From Nitrospira sp. LK70 (GTDB lineage Bacteria; Nitrospirota; Nitrospiria; Nitrospirales; Nitrospiraceae): a stretch of DNA of 64,000 nt. The translations under genes and the position numbers were made by a program. Under the pieces are notes generated by a model, which searched no databases, was not told the DNA's origin, and saw nothing but the letters and a program-made list of their open reading frames with translations. The stretch lies in assembly GCA_011090425.1 (NCBI GenBank), contig PHGD01000007.1, positions 27,779 through 91,778 on the forward strand. Reading direction: 5' to 3'. Each line of letters opens with the position of its first letter. The first letter of the stretch is position 1. Positions 44,823 through 54,634 of this stretch are shown in pieces.

Positions 44823-45707
44823 TTACAATGCAATCTTGGCCTGTGCCAAGGTTCCGACGATCTTGACGGTCATGGGTGTTCCCGGAGGTAGCGAGGGGAG
44901 ACCAAGTGCTCCAGCTTTCGAAGCGAATCCAGGGCCTGGGACGACCGTCACCGTGAGATTCAATTGACTCTGTTGGATCGGTTGCTGAATGGTGATGTGT
45001 CCTTCGCCCGTAAAGGAGCCGTCGATACCCTCGCCCTTCATCTGCGTCACGTCGCAGCGGAGATCTCGGCATGCGAGTCCCGCCGAAACCTTGCTGAATG
45101 TGAGTGATAGGGTTCGTCCGTTTCCAAGGGGAATCTGATCGATCACCAAGTCCGTTGCCTCGGCCGTCCACATGCCTTCCCCCTTCATCGTGGTGACGGT
45201 CGTCTGGGCAGAGTCGACTCGATGGGAAAAATCTCCGCTGAGCGTACCGTGTGTGACGTAGCGACGGAGCAATTTGGAAAGGTCTACCTGTTGAACCTGC
45301 CCCTTGATCGTGACGGGACCCGCCAAGGAAAGGAACGGGGTGGTGACGGTGCCTTTGGCGAGACCTGTCGGGGAGGAGGTCTCATTCAACTTTGCGACGA
45401 TATCGAGCCCCAGCGTACCGCCCAACGCCTTCATGACTCCGAGTTTGGCCTCCAGCATCCCCAATTGGATCGGGGTCCAGTTCGGCTGTGTCAAGGTGAC
45501 GTTCCGCCATTCAAGGCCTAATGGAAGCTCCACGGTCCAATCGACGACTCGGATTTCCATACCGGTCGCTCTCGTGAGTTCTGCAACCACCCGCGCCTGG
45601 AGCAGACCGTACGGAAAGGTGGCCACCAGGGACAACACCAAGATGGTCACTCCAGTTACCGTCCAAGCCAGGATCTCTCGCCATGCCTCAGGCCACTTGA
45701 TGGTCAT
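44823..45707 (-). CDS. gspN: Type II secretion protein GspN
   Basis: A 294-residue GspN: one membrane helix (GVTILVLSLVATFPYGLL) then an AsmA-like beta-rich periplasmic domain. ATG 45707 overlaps the TGA of the upstream chimeric mini-ORF (ATGA), with an in-frame GTG at 45728 as alternative. The first ~15 codons are repeated in the upstream duplicated copy. GspN is found in only a subset of type II systems. Confidence 0.85.
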   Translation of the reverse strand: MTIKWPEAWREILAWTVTGVTILVLSLVATFPYGLLQARVVAELTRATGMEIRVVDWTVELPLGLEWRNVTLTQPNWTPIQLGMLEAKLGVMKALGGTLGLDIVAKLNETSSPTGLAKGTVTTPFLSLAGPVTIKGQVQQVDLSKLLRRYVTHGTLSGDFSHRVDSAQTTVTTMKGEGMWTAEATDLVIDQIPLGNGRTLSLTFSKVSAGLACRDLRCDVTQMKGEGIDGSFTGEGHITIQQPIQQSQLNLTVTVVPGPGFASKAGALGLPSLPPGTPMTVKIVGTLAQAKIAL

Positions 45708-45895
45708 GATGTGCCGATCGCCACCCACTCCTGCATCTTCCTTGGAACGGCATCGGGGTATTGAAACATCGCTTCAATCCAAGCCAAGACCTCTCGCCAT
45801 GCCTCAGGCCACTTGATGGTCATGATGTGCCGATCGTCACCCACTCTCGCACCGTCCAGGGGTCGGCATCGGGGTATTGAAACGTCACTTCAACC
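45663..45895 (-). repeat. 116-bp diverged tandem duplication at gspJ/gspN junction
   Basis: Two direct copies, about 45663-45779 and 45779-45895, keep a constant 116-bp offset: CATGATGTGCCGATCG at 45705 and 45821, CATCGGGGTATTGAAAC at 45751 and 45867, CCAAGCCA at 45663 and 45779. The copies have drifted, most in the middle. Each contains the gspJ C-terminal codons and the first gspN codons. Confidence 0.9.
45704..45823 (-). CDS. Chimeric 39-residue mini-ORF from gspJ/gspN duplication
   Basis: ATG 45823 overlaps the gspJ TGA, and the TGA at 45706-45704 overlaps the gspN ATG. The product begins like GspN (MTIKWPEAWRE), switches and ends like the GspJ C terminus (MFQYPDAV, WVAIGTS). It is a by-product of the tandem duplication. 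It may matter only because it keeps ATGA translational coupling from gspJ to gspN. No known function. Confidence 0.6.
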   Translation of the reverse strand: MTIKWPEAWREVLAWIEAMFQYPDAVPRKMQEWVAIGTS

Positions 45896-46443
45896 AACAA
45901 GGCCTTGGGAATTTTGAGGACAGCCGGCCATTCGTCGATCCAGATCCTGTTCTGGTCGTCGTAATATCGGATATTGAAGGCCTGGACATGATCTGCCAGT
46001 TCCATCTGATCCAACGATTCATTCGTATCGGTGAGTGTATAGAGATTCTTACGGACGAACCGGATCAGCCGATCACGTTCGCGCGTATAGACCACGCGAA
46101 CAGTTTCGCTTTCCTTGACGGCCGAGGTGCTCAATTCTTGACTCATTGCCAGGATGGCTAGGATGTCGGCCGGTTGCCCGTCTTGTGTCGCGTTCGTTCC
46201 CACCCAGGGGTACATGGTATTGCGTTTGCTGAGGGAGATTTCCTCAGCCATGAGACGCAAAATTCTTCGGATCGCTTGTTCCTTGGCCGCCTGTTCTCGT
46301 CCGGATTCCACGGCGTTCGCCGTCATGACGAGCGACCCGAAGACCATGGCGCCGACCAGGCCCAGCAGGGCCACAGCAATCAAGACCTCAACGAGCGTAA
46401 AGCCCGCTTGGGATTTAGAAGGTGAGACGGCTGGCGAAGACAT
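45820..46443 (-). CDS. gspJ: Type II secretion minor pseudopilin GspJ
   Basis: A 207-residue minor pseudopilin. Prepilin site QAG/FTLVEVLIAVALL with Glu5. The C terminus YPDADPWTVREWVTIGTS is repeated in the downstream duplication. Overlaps gspI by 29 bp at its start. Confidence 0.92.
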   Translation of the reverse strand: MSSPAVSPSKSQAGFTLVEVLIAVALLGLVGAMVFGSLVMTANAVESGREQAAKEQAIRRILRLMAEEISLSKRNTMYPWVGTNATQDGQPADILAILAMSQELSTSAVKESETVRVVYTRERDRLIRFVRKNLYTLTDTNESLDQMELADHVQAFNIRYYDDQNRIWIDEWPAVLKIPKALLVEVTFQYPDADPWTVREWVTIGTS

Positions 46444-46852
46444 AGGTGCTGACCTCTACCGCTTCTTCCAGTCCGCCCCGCAGCCACGAGACCTTGATCC
46501 GAATCTCCCGAATCAACTCCAGCGGGGTGGGCGCGATTGTCCGCTTCCATTTGTATCCGACGGCCCTCGGGGTTGTCTGCATGGTCATTTGTGCTCCAAG
46601 CGGGATGTTGAGAAACTCTCCTGTGCTCTCCCCGATGGCATATTGTCCTACGAGTTCCGTTTCAAGGAGTTTCTCTTGGGCCAACAGCGTGGCGGCCGTC
46701 AGCTCGGACGCTCTCTCCTGGAGCTCTAAATCGAAATTTCTGAGGCCAAGGAGAATCGGGAGTGCGATAGCCAGCAAGGCGATGGCCAGCAGCACTTCGA
46801 GCAGCGTGAATCCGCATTCATCGGACTTCGTCCAGTCTCTCACGTGGTCCAT
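46415..46852 (-). CDS. gspI: Type II secretion minor pseudopilin GspI
   Basis: A 145-residue minor pseudopilin with cleavage site ECG/FTLLEVLLAIALLA and Glu5. ATG 46852 lies 6 bp after the gspH stop. Normal length. Confidence 0.92.
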   Translation of the reverse strand: MDHVRDWTKSDECGFTLLEVLLAIALLAIALPILLGLRNFDLELQERASELTAATLLAQEKLLETELVGQYAIGESTGEFLNIPLGAQMTMQTTPRAVGYKWKRTIAPTPLELIREIRIKVSWLRGGLEEAVEVSTYVFASRLTF

Positions 46853-46858
46853 GGCGAT

Positions 46859-47467
46859 CTACTGTTGAGTTGGAAACAACCCTCTCGGCTGCGCTCCTGC
46901 TCCTGCTTGCTGGGTCGGCTTCAATAGGGGTCGGACCCGGTCGGGGATGATCCGGTTCGGAGGAGGGTCGAGCCGTTCGTCGCTCACTCGAATCCCTCCC
47001 GTCAATGAATCGACGGCCAGCCCCAGAAGATTATTCTTCGCATCCATCAAGTACATCGTGACCGGCTCAATCCTACCATTGGCGAAGAAGGATATGTCGA
47101 CTCGACCGGAAAAACGTTTGTCTTGTCCGACGGAGACTTCCGTCAATCGAATCGATTCAGGCAGCGAACGAGGCAGCTTCCAGGCGGGATCGAGCGGAAG
47201 TCGTTCTTCCTTGCCCTCCACCAGCATCATCCAGTAGGTTCCCTGATCCAAATCGAGGTAGAGCTTCAGGGGTTGTTGGCTTGTGGTCGCCAGTCCTTGA
47301 AAGGTGCGAATGACACCGATCAGTTTCCGTCCGGTGGAGCTCAAGTCTTCGTCGAGACTGAAGCGAGGGAAAACGACCGCCACGACCATCGTCAAGAGAA
47401 ACAGGACGATCAGCATTTCCAGGATAGTGAAGCCTGCGCTCTCCAATGACCTATGATCGGTGACCAA
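46859..47467 (-). CDS. gspH: Type II secretion minor pseudopilin GspH
   Basis: A 202-residue pseudopilin (SAG/FTILEMLIVLFLLTMV) that joins the body of the pseudopilus to the tip. TTG 47467 is preferred: AGGAAG is 4-5 bases upstream and it sits 8 bp after the gspG stop. A TTG at 47497 would overlap gspG by 22 bp. Confidence 0.86.
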   Translation of the reverse strand: MVTDHRSLESAGFTILEMLIVLFLLTMVVAVVFPRFSLDEDLSSTGRKLIGVIRTFQGLATTSQQPLKLYLDLDQGTYWMMLVEGKEERLPLDPAWKLPRSLPESIRLTEVSVGQDKRFSGRVDISFFANGRIEPVTMYLMDAKNNLLGLAVDSLTGGIRVSDERLDPPPNRIIPDRVRPLLKPTQQAGAGAQPRGLFPTQQ

Positions 47468-47475
47468 TTGACTTC

Positions 47476-48012
47476 CTATTCTTTGTCGAGATTCCAATTG
47501 GTGATATCGGCGTTCACGCCCTCACCGCCGACCTCGCCGTCCGTCCCAAGGGAGGTGACCTCATATTCCACTTTGTATTCGCCTTTTTGGACTGGGCTAA
47601 GATACTTGTACGGATTTCCCCAAGGATCTTCGGGAAGCTTGGGGAGGTATCCTCCGATTTTCCATTTCTTCGGGACCACACCGACGGAGGGCTTTTCAAT
47701 GAGCGCCTTAAGGCCCTGTTCCGTAGTGGGATAGACACCATTATCCAATTTGTAGAGTTGCAGCGCTCCCTCGATATTTCGAATCTGGACTTTGGCCGCC
47801 GTGCGCTTGGCATCATCCGTCCTACCCATGATGCGTGGGACGACAAGGGCCGCGAGAATGGCCAAGATAGCCACGACGACCATGATTTCGATGAATGTGA
47901 AGCCTGCGGAGTTTGCCGATGTCCGCCGGCCCAGGCAGGCGACGAAGCGAAGCAGTCGATTACGTTCACCGATGTGTGTGGTAGGCTGACACTGTTTTCC
48001 CGGATCGGTCAT
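47476..48012 (-). CDS. gspG: Type II secretion major pseudopilin GspG
   Basis: Main pseudopilus subunit, 178 residues. Cleavage site SAG/FTFIEIMVVVAILAILA, then VPRIMGRTDDAKRTAAK, GVYPTTEQGL and the calcium-site region DPWGNPY. The leader before cleavage is long (~37 residues). ATG 48012 is chosen because AGGGGGA lies just upstream. The most conserved gene of the operon. Confidence 0.95.
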   Translation of the reverse strand: MTDPGKQCQPTTHIGERNRLLRFVACLGRRTSANSAGFTFIEIMVVVAILAILAALVVPRIMGRTDDAKRTAAKVQIRNIEGALQLYKLDNGVYPTTEQGLKALIEKPSVGVVPKKWKIGGYLPKLPEDPWGNPYKYLSPVQKGEYKVEYEVTSLGTDGEVGGEGVNADITNWNLDKE

Positions 48013-48070
48013 CGTGAGTCCCCCTTTATCTCGTTTCACGCTCTTTCACTACCATGTTCCGATTGTCTCC

Positions 48071-49309
48071 TTAGTGGACCATCTGTCCCATCTCGAAGAT
48101 GGGTAACAGGATTGCGACGACGATGAAGAGGACGACGGCACCCATGGCCAGGATCATGATCGGCTCCATCAGCGACGTCAAGCGGGCGATGACCCGCTCC
48201 ACTTCGCCGTCGTATATCTGACTGACCCGACGCAACATCTCCTCCATTTCACCGCTCTTTTCACCGACGGCGATCATATGGGTGACCAAGGCAGGAAATT
48301 CGCCGCTGCGCTTCAACGGATCGGCGATCGTCTCCCCCTCGCGGATGTTCTGCCGTGCCGTTTCAACCGTTTCCTCAAGGACTCTATTGTTCATGACGCG
48401 CTTCGAAACATCCATCGCGTCGAGCAATTGCACTCCGCTGGCCAACATTGTCGAGAGAGTGCTGGTGAGTCTGGAAATCGACACCATCCGCGCGACGTCT
48501 CCGAGCAATGGAAGCTTTAGGATCACCCGGTCCGCCATCATGCGACCGGCGCCGGTCCGGACGAAGCGCCGCGTCGCATAGAGGCCTCCGAGTATGAGCC
48601 CCACCAACACCATCCAATAGTCGGCAAAGAACTGGCTGACCGACATCAAGGCAACCGTCGGCCATGGTAGTGCTTGTTTCTGTTGAGCGAATACGAGCGT
48701 AATTTTGGGGACGACAAACGTAATGAGGAAAAAAAGGATGACCGACCCGATCACGAGCATGATAATGGGGTAGAGCATCGCATTGGTCACCTTGTTTCTC
48801 AGGGCGAGCTGTTTCTCCAAGAACTCCGCGAGGCGGAACAAGATCTGATCCAGCGCTCCACTGGCCTCACCGGCCCGTACCATGTGCACATAGATGGGAG
48901 AAAAGTCTTTTTCGTACGTCTCCAAGACAGCACTCAGGGCTTTACCTCCACGGATTTGTTCTCGGAGATCGGCCAACAGGGCCTTGATGGATTTCTTTTC
49001 CGCCTGGTCCACCAAGACGCCGAGGGCTTCGATCAATGGGAGCCCGGCTACGAGCAATGTCGCAAACTGTCTGGTCATCAGGGCCAGATCGGTTGCGGTG
49101 AGGGTGGCCGATCGACCGATCGATCGTTCTGTGCGGCTGTGGGTCTTGTCTCGCGATCGACCAGGCGCTTGGCCTTGCTCGATGACATCGGTCGGATAAA
49201 CGCCCTCTTTTCTCAATTTGAGTCGAGCAACTTTGACGTTCTCCGCGTCGATGATTCCGGTCGCGGCTCCGCCGTCGCTCCTGTAGCCCTGGTATTGATA
49301 GACCGGCAT
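48071..49309 (-). CDS. gspF: Type II secretion inner-membrane protein GspF
   Basis: A 412-residue polytopic platform protein with two GspF repeats. TM helices are near ~175-200, ~220-245 and ~380-405 (MEPIMILAMGAVVLFIVVAI). The N terminus MPVYQYQGYRSDGG is typical. Interacts with the GspE ATPase. gspE ends 97 bp upstream. Confidence 0.95.
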   Translation of the reverse strand: MPVYQYQGYRSDGGAATGIIDAENVKVARLKLRKEGVYPTDVIEQGQAPGRSRDKTHSRTERSIGRSATLTATDLALMTRQFATLLVAGLPLIEALGVLVDQAEKKSIKALLADLREQIRGGKALSAVLETYEKDFSPIYVHMVRAGEASGALDQILFRLAEFLEKQLALRNKVTNAMLYPIIMLVIGSVILFFLITFVVPKITLVFAQQKQALPWPTVALMSVSQFFADYWMVLVGLILGGLYATRRFVRTGAGRMMADRVILKLPLLGDVARMVSISRLTSTLSTMLASGVQLLDAMDVSKRVMNNRVLEETVETARQNIREGETIADPLKRSGEFPALVTHMIAVGEKSGEMEEMLRRVSQIYDGEVERVIARLTSLMEPIMILAMGAVVLFIVVAILLPIFEMGQMVH

Positions 49310-49406
49310 GATCAGCAGACTCCGGACGCATCGGGCTTGGGCGGCCAGTGCCGGACAGTCCGAGCTCGAACCGAGCGGGGTAGGTGGTCAGCGAGTCGGT
49401 GCCGCA

Positions 49407-51176
49407 TTATTCGACGTCGATTTCCTGTTGAGTGATCCGCATGACTTCTTCCAGGGTGGTATGGCCTTGAACGACTCGCTCAGCCCCTTCCTGCTTTAAC
49501 GTCACCATGCCTTTGGCAATCGCGGCCTGTTTGATGGCGGTGGAGTCGGCCTTGCTTCCGATGAGTCGCCTGATCTCGTCATCCAGTACCATGAGCTCAA
49601 AAATACCGGTACGGCCACGATAGCCGGTTTGAGAACAGGCTGCACAGCCGGCTCCTCGATAAAGGGTGACGTTGGAACCAGGTGCGACGTCCAAGCGACC
49701 GAGTTCTGCTTCGCTCGGACGATAGGGACGTTTGCAGTCAGGACAGATCCTTCTCAACAGTCGTTGGGCCAGGACGGCGACGACCGATGAAGCCACTAGA
49801 AAAGGCTCGATTCCCATATCGATCAGGCGGGTGGGGGCGCTGGCGGCGTCGTTGGTATGTAGGGTGGAAAACACCAGATGTCCGGTGAGCGAGGCGTGAA
49901 TCGCGATCTCCGCCGTTTCACGGTCGCGAATCTCGCCGATCATGATGACGTCAGGGTCTTGCCGGAGAATCGAGCGGAGTCCGGCGGCGAAGGACAAATT
50001 GATCTTGGGGTTCACCTGCATTTGCCCGATGCCGAGCAGTTGGTATTCCACCGGATCTTCGACCGTGATGATATTCTTGTCCGGCGCATTGATCTGGCTT
50101 AAAGCGGCATAGAGGGTCGTGGTCTTGCCGCTTCCGGTCGGACCCGTGACGAGAATAATCCCGTGTGCGAGTTGAATCAGCTGATGGATTACGGCGAGCC
50201 GTTCCTTCGAGAAGCCCATTTCCGAAAGATTGAGGAGGCGATTTTCTTTCTCCAGCAATCGCAAGACGACCCGTTCGCCATGAGAGGTGGGCAAGACGGA
50301 GACCCGCAGGTCGACGTCTTTCCCGGAGGTCCTGATGCCGAACCGACCGTCCTGCGGTAATCGCTTTTCAGCAATGTTGAGACCGGCCATGATCTTCAAT
50401 CGCGCGATAATGCTGGCTTGCAAGTGCTTGGGCGGGGTGAGGACCGGATAGAGCACGCCGTCGATACGATATCGGACCACCAACCCCCGCTCGAACGATT
50501 CGAAATGGATGTCGCTTGCCCGTTGCCGAACCGCCTGAAACAGCACCGAGTTGACCAATCGGATGATCGGAGCCTCGTCAGTGGCGTCCAGCAGATCTTG
50601 CGGCTCGTCGAGCTCATGTGCGAGCTGGTCGAGACTCTGGTTTGCCGCGATGTCTTCCATGACCTGTTCCGCGCCGGCTGGGTTGGCGATTTCGTCGTAG
50701 GCCCGGTTCAAGCTGGCCAGCAGAGCGACACTGCTGGTCAAGACCGGTTTGATCGGTTTGCCCAAGAGCAATCGAAGATCGTCAAGCGCGACCGTTTCCA
50801 GCGGATCGGTCGATGCGGTCAGAATAACCCCTTCCTCATAGCGAAGCGGCAAGACGCGATATCGTCGACAAAATGTGATGGGTACCTTCTTGATCAGCTC
50901 GTGGTCCACATGGGTGTCGTCGAGATGGGGCATCCAAGCCATCTCAAATTGTTGGGCGAGAGCCTCCAGCAATTGCTCTTCTCTCAGCGAGCGCAAATGC
51001 AGGAGGATTTCTCCCAGCAGACCGCCTTTCTCCCGCTGGTAGGCTAAGGCCTCCTCGAGTTTTGAATCCAAGAGGTTGAACTTTTGTCCAAGAATTTGTC
51101 CCAACAGAGGACGCTGAACCGTAGGCTTGGCGTGATTGTTGTCGAGTGGTTCCGACACGTTGCCCAGACCCTTCAT
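49407..51176 (-). CDS. gspE: Type II secretion ATPase GspE
   Basis: A 589-residue hexameric ATPase. MshEN-type N-terminal motifs at ~22-75 (LLGQILGQKFNLLDSKLEEA, LLGEILLHLRSLREEQLLEA), Walker A GPTGSGKTT, Asp and His boxes (EDPVEYQ, STLHTNDA) and a CxxC...CxxC zinc motif (CPDCKRP, CAACSQ). The start is uncertain: the frame is open 318 bp further upstream to 51494, with ATG 51365, but that extension is low-complexity and unlike GspE. I use ATG 51176. The 247 bp between gspC and this ATG hold no gspD. Confidence 0.92.
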   Translation of the reverse strand: MKGLGNVSEPLDNNHAKPTVQRPLLGQILGQKFNLLDSKLEEALAYQREKGGLLGEILLHLRSLREEQLLEALAQQFEMAWMPHLDDTHVDHELIKKVPITFCRRYRVLPLRYEEGVILTASTDPLETVALDDLRLLLGKPIKPVLTSSVALLASLNRAYDEIANPAGAEQVMEDIAANQSLDQLAHELDEPQDLLDATDEAPIIRLVNSVLFQAVRQRASDIHFESFERGLVVRYRIDGVLYPVLTPPKHLQASIIARLKIMAGLNIAEKRLPQDGRFGIRTSGKDVDLRVSVLPTSHGERVVLRLLEKENRLLNLSEMGFSKERLAVIHQLIQLAHGIILVTGPTGSGKTTTLYAALSQINAPDKNIITVEDPVEYQLLGIGQMQVNPKINLSFAAGLRSILRQDPDVIMIGEIRDRETAEIAIHASLTGHLVFSTLHTNDAASAPTRLIDMGIEPFLVASSVVAVLAQRLLRRICPDCKRPYRPSEAELGRLDVAPGSNVTLYRGAGCAACSQTGYRGRTGIFELMVLDDEIRRLIGSKADSTAIKQAAIAKGMVTLKQEGAERVVQGHTTLEEVMRITQQEIDVE

Positions 51177-51423
51177 GAATAGGCACGAGCGCCATCGCAG
51201 TCGCTCTTCCGATACGCTTCGACCCCGGTCGTAAAGATACTCTCCCTTCCGATGGACTGGCAAGGACGCCTCGAATTCTAAACGCGATGGTGAACTCCGG
51301 TGTGCCCCAGGCCATGAGTGTTCCTTGCGATCAACCGGCTGTCGCAGGAGTTGTTCGCTGTTCATCGAGGGGTCGTGGCTCAAACGACCATGGAGATTGT
51401 CTGGGGAGAGTGCGACTAGGCGT

Positions 51424-52338
51424 TCAGCGAAGCTCGTACGTGATCGTGGATCGTTGATTGTTTCGCAGCACGTCGAGCTTGACGATCTGCTCATTCTTCA
51501 GTTGTTGCAGTAAATTCAACATGGTACCGGGATCGCGAATGTCGACTCCATTGACGCGCTGCAACACATCTCCCGCCTGAACCCCGATTTTTTCGTAGAA
51601 ACTGGTCGGGGCGATGTAGTCCAGTCGAAACCCGTTGATGGTTCCGTTCACCATATGAGGCGCGGCCCTGGCCTGAGATAAGAGTTTCGGCAGGTCGCTC
51701 ATGGCCTGGTCCACCTCCCGGCGGTCGATGATTTTTCGTAGAGGAACGCCGGCTGTCTGCGTCTGGGCAGCTGCAGCAGCAGTTGTACCAGTGGAACCGC
51801 CTGGAACCGCTTGGGTTTCCGACTGCGCCAGTTCCAATAATTCCTCCAGGTTACCTTGGCGGACCAGAATTCCGTTCCGTCGAATCTCACTGACTTCTCC
51901 CAGATCGAGAACTTGGTCATGGACGCGATACAACGTCTGTTGTTTAGAGGCCAGCTCCTCCGCGATCGCAAACATGCCGCGCTGATCGCCCAGTACGACA
52001 CCGATCAAGCGAATCCTGGCCGTCAAGCCGAGCGAAGCTCGAACCGGGCCGCCGGCTGGTCCTCGTCTATCAGAGTTTGTGAGGTCACCCTGAGGGGCAG
52101 CGGGGAGAAGGAAAAGGCCGCTGGAACGTACATCCTCCGCTGCTCGGGTCGGTGAATAGGAGGCGTGCAACCGAGAGCCAGTCGCTCGATCGTCGCCGGA
52201 ACCAACCGGATGGGTAGGGATTACATACAAAGCCTCGGCGACGAAGGCATTGATGGAGTGCGCGATCAAGAGCCCGCACAGGACCAGACAGAGGAATAGG
52301 CCGATACGGCGGACTCGTTGTGGAGGAATTGCTGCCAC
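51424..52338 (-). CDS. gspC: Type II secretion protein GspC
   Basis: A 304-residue inner-membrane protein with one N-terminal helix (RIGLFLCLVLCGLLIAHSIN), an HR domain (~100-165, LIGVVLGDQRGMFAIAEE) and a C-terminal PDZ domain (~215-300, FYEKIGVQAGDVLQRVNGVD). The HR domain normally binds the secretin GspD. GTG start. First gene of the minus-strand operon; divergent from gmd with 147 bp between. Confidence 0.92.
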   Translation of the reverse strand: MAAIPPQRVRRIGLFLCLVLCGLLIAHSINAFVAEALYVIPTHPVGSGDDRATGSRLHASYSPTRAAEDVRSSGLFLLPAAPQGDLTNSDRRGPAGGPVRASLGLTARIRLIGVVLGDQRGMFAIAEELASKQQTLYRVHDQVLDLGEVSEIRRNGILVRQGNLEELLELAQSETQAVPGGSTGTTAAAAAQTQTAGVPLRKIIDRREVDQAMSDLPKLLSQARAAPHMVNGTINGFRLDYIAPTSFYEKIGVQAGDVLQRVNGVDIRDPGTMLNLLQQLKNEQIVKLDVLRNNQRSTITYELR

Positions 52339-52485
52339 GAATTGCCTCTGATTCTAGCTGCCCCATCGTACATGGCTCCGATCGTTGGTCGCAAGAATCT
52401 TTCATCAACGATCTTTTTGCGTAGATGAGTAGACAAACGGACTGAAGCACGCAATAATCCGTTCCTCTTCAGGGAGGGTTTCCGC

Positions 52486-53493
52486 GTGAAGAAAGCACTA
52501 ATTACCGGGATTACCGGACAAGATGGATCTTATCTATCGGAATTTCTGCTCGGTAGAGGCTACGAAGTCTACGGCATTGTGCGCCGTTCCAGTTCGTTCA
52601 ACACAGGTCGTATCGATCCGATCTATGAGGATCCGCATGTGCCCCATCGTCGACTTCACTTGATCTACGGTGATCTGAACGACGCCAGTTCTCTGAATCG
52701 GATTTTGCGCACCGTCCAGCCCGATGAGATCTATAATCTTGGCGCCCAGAGTCATGTCCGGGTGAGCTTCGATATTCCTGAATATACCGGGGAGATCACA
52801 GGGTTAGGCACCATTCGGTTGCTTGAAGCCATACGTGAATCGGGGCTCAAGTCGAAGTTTTATCAGGCATCGTCCAGTGAAATGTTCGGCAAGGTGCTGG
52901 AGGTGCCACAGAGGGAATCGACTCCCTTCTATCCAAGGAGTCCGTACGGTGCTGCCAAGGTCTATTCCTACTGGATTACGGTCAACTATCGGGAGGCGTA
53001 CAATCTCTTCGCCTGCAACGGCATCCTGTTCAACCATGAATCGCCGCGACGTGGGGAAACCTTCGTGACGCGGAAGATCACCAAGGCCGCGGCCCGCATC
53101 AAGCTGGGAGTCCAACAAGAGTTGTTTCTGGGAAATCTTGAGGCCAAGCGTGACTGGGGCTACGCCGGCGACTATGTCGAAGCCATGTGGATGATGTTGC
53201 AAGCTCCGACGCCGGATGACTATGTCATCGCGACCGGGGAGACTCATACCGTCAAAGAGATGTTGGAGCTGACGTTCGACCGGTTGCAATTGGATTGGAA
53301 GAAACACGTAAAGATCGATGCCAAGTACTACCGTCCGACTGAGGTTGATTTACTCATCGGTGATGCCGGCAAGGCCAAGAAACAACTCGGTTGGCAGCCA
53401 AGAGTAAAGTTCGAGGAGCTGATCGCCATGATGGTGGACGCGGATCTCGCGGCGGAACGAGAGAGATTGGAAGGGGTCGGCAGAAAACATTGA
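52486..53493 (+). CDS. gmd: GDP-mannose 4,6-dehydratase
   Basis: A 335-residue NAD(P)-dependent SDR enzyme making GDP-4-keto-6-deoxymannose. [15 protein letters not shown] is the dinucleotide-binding loop; SSSEMFG and the YxxxK pair in [12 protein letters not shown] are catalytic. GTG start with AGGGAGGG 7-9 bases upstream. Followed 15 bp later by fcl, together a GDP-L-fucose pathway. Confidence 0.96.
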   Translation: MKKALITGITGQDGSYLSEFLLGRGYEVYGIVRRSSSFNTGRIDPIYEDPHVPHRRLHLIYGDLNDASSLNRILRTVQPDEIYNLGAQSHVRVSFDIPEYTGEITGLGTIRLLEAIRESGLKSKFYQASSSEMFGKVLEVPQRESTPFYPRSPYGAAKVYSYWITVNYREAYNLFACNGILFNHESPRRGETFVTRKITKAAARIKLGVQQELFLGNLEAKRDWGYAGDYVEAMWMMLQAPTPDDYVIATGETHTVKEMLELTFDRLQLDWKKHVKIDAKYYRPTEVDLLIGDAGKAKKQLGWQPRVKFEELIAMMVDADLAAERERLEGVGRKH

Positions 53494-53508
53494 GACTTGG
53501 GTGTCCTT

Positions 53509-54468
53509 ATGTCTTTCTGGTCCAATAAGTGCGTCGTGGTCACAGGGGGAGCCGGATTTCTCGGGTCGTTCGTCGTCGATCAGTTGCGCGCGAAAGGGTG
53601 CCGACGGATCGTGGTGCCGCGAAGCAAGGATTACGATTTGGTGCAGATGGAGGCGGTGAAGCGATTGTATAACGACGCGAAGCCAGACCTGGTGATCCAT
53701 CTGGCTGCTCGTGTCGGTGGCATCGGGGCCAACCAGGCCAATCCAGGTCGGTTTTTCTACGATAACTTGATGATGGGCACGCAACTGATCGAGGTGGGCC
53801 GCCAGCAGGGGCTGAAAAAGTTCATCGCAATGGGAACTATTTGCGCCTATCCAAAATTTGCTCCGATTCCATTCAAGGAGGATGACATCTGGAACGGATA
53901 TCCTGAAGAAACGAATGCTCCGTACGGGCTGGCAAAAAAGATGATGTTGGTGCAGGCACAGGCCTATCGGCAGCAATACGGTTTTAGTTCGATCGTGCTC
54001 TTCCCCGTGAATCTCTATGGGCCGCGCGACAACTTTGACCTGGAAACCTCTCACGTCATTCCGGCACTCATCAGAAAATGCGCGGCGGCAAAGGAAGCCG
54101 GACAAGCGTCGATTACTCTCTGGGGAGATGGGTCGCCGACTCGAGAATTTCTGTATGTTGAGGATGCTGCGGAAGGCATTCTGCTCGCAGCTGAACAGTA
54201 TGATGGTGACCTACCCAGCAACCTGGGAACCGGTGAAGAGGTCTCGATTCGTCATCTGGCTGGCATGATCGCAGCCGAAGTGGGGTTCACCGGCCAAGTG
54301 AAGTGGGATACCACCAAGCCAAACGGCCAACCACGTCGCTGTCTTGATGTCAGTCGAGCCAAGCAGCTTTTTGGATTTCAAGCCAGACATAACTTACGTG
54401 AAGGATTGAAAAAGACGGCCCAGTGGTTTCAAGGCAACCGTCAGGCGATACGGGAAGTGCGGTTCTAG
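53509..54468 (+). CDS. fcl: GDP-L-fucose synthase
   Basis: A 319-residue SDR epimerase/reductase: [14 protein letters not shown], then the catalytic YGLAKK with [11 protein letters not shown]. Converts the Gmd product to GDP-L-fucose. ATG 53509 chosen over an in-frame TTG at 53497. Operon with gmd. Confidence 0.95.
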   Translation: MSFWSNKCVVVTGGAGFLGSFVVDQLRAKGCRRIVVPRSKDYDLVQMEAVKRLYNDAKPDLVIHLAARVGGIGANQANPGRFFYDNLMMGTQLIEVGRQQGLKKFIAMGTICAYPKFAPIPFKEDDIWNGYPEETNAPYGLAKKMMLVQAQAYRQQYGFSSIVLFPVNLYGPRDNFDLETSHVIPALIRKCAAAKEAGQASITLWGDGSPTREFLYVEDAAEGILLAAEQYDGDLPSNLGTGEEVSIRHLAGMIAAEVGFTGQVKWDTTKPNGQPRRCLDVSRAKQLFGFQARHNLREGLKKTAQWFQGNRQAIREVRF

Positions 54469-54634
54469 CTCTCTCTCCCAAGTCAGCTCATTCCAGCAGG
54501 AACTCGTGCGGATGTACCGACATCGGCTTTGCGACTCTTGACGCTCGCCAAAAGTTAGAATCATTGCACGAAGCTCCAAGTCAGCTACAATCGGTGGACC
54601 GAAAACTTGTATCGACTGCAATGCGAGGTTTTGA

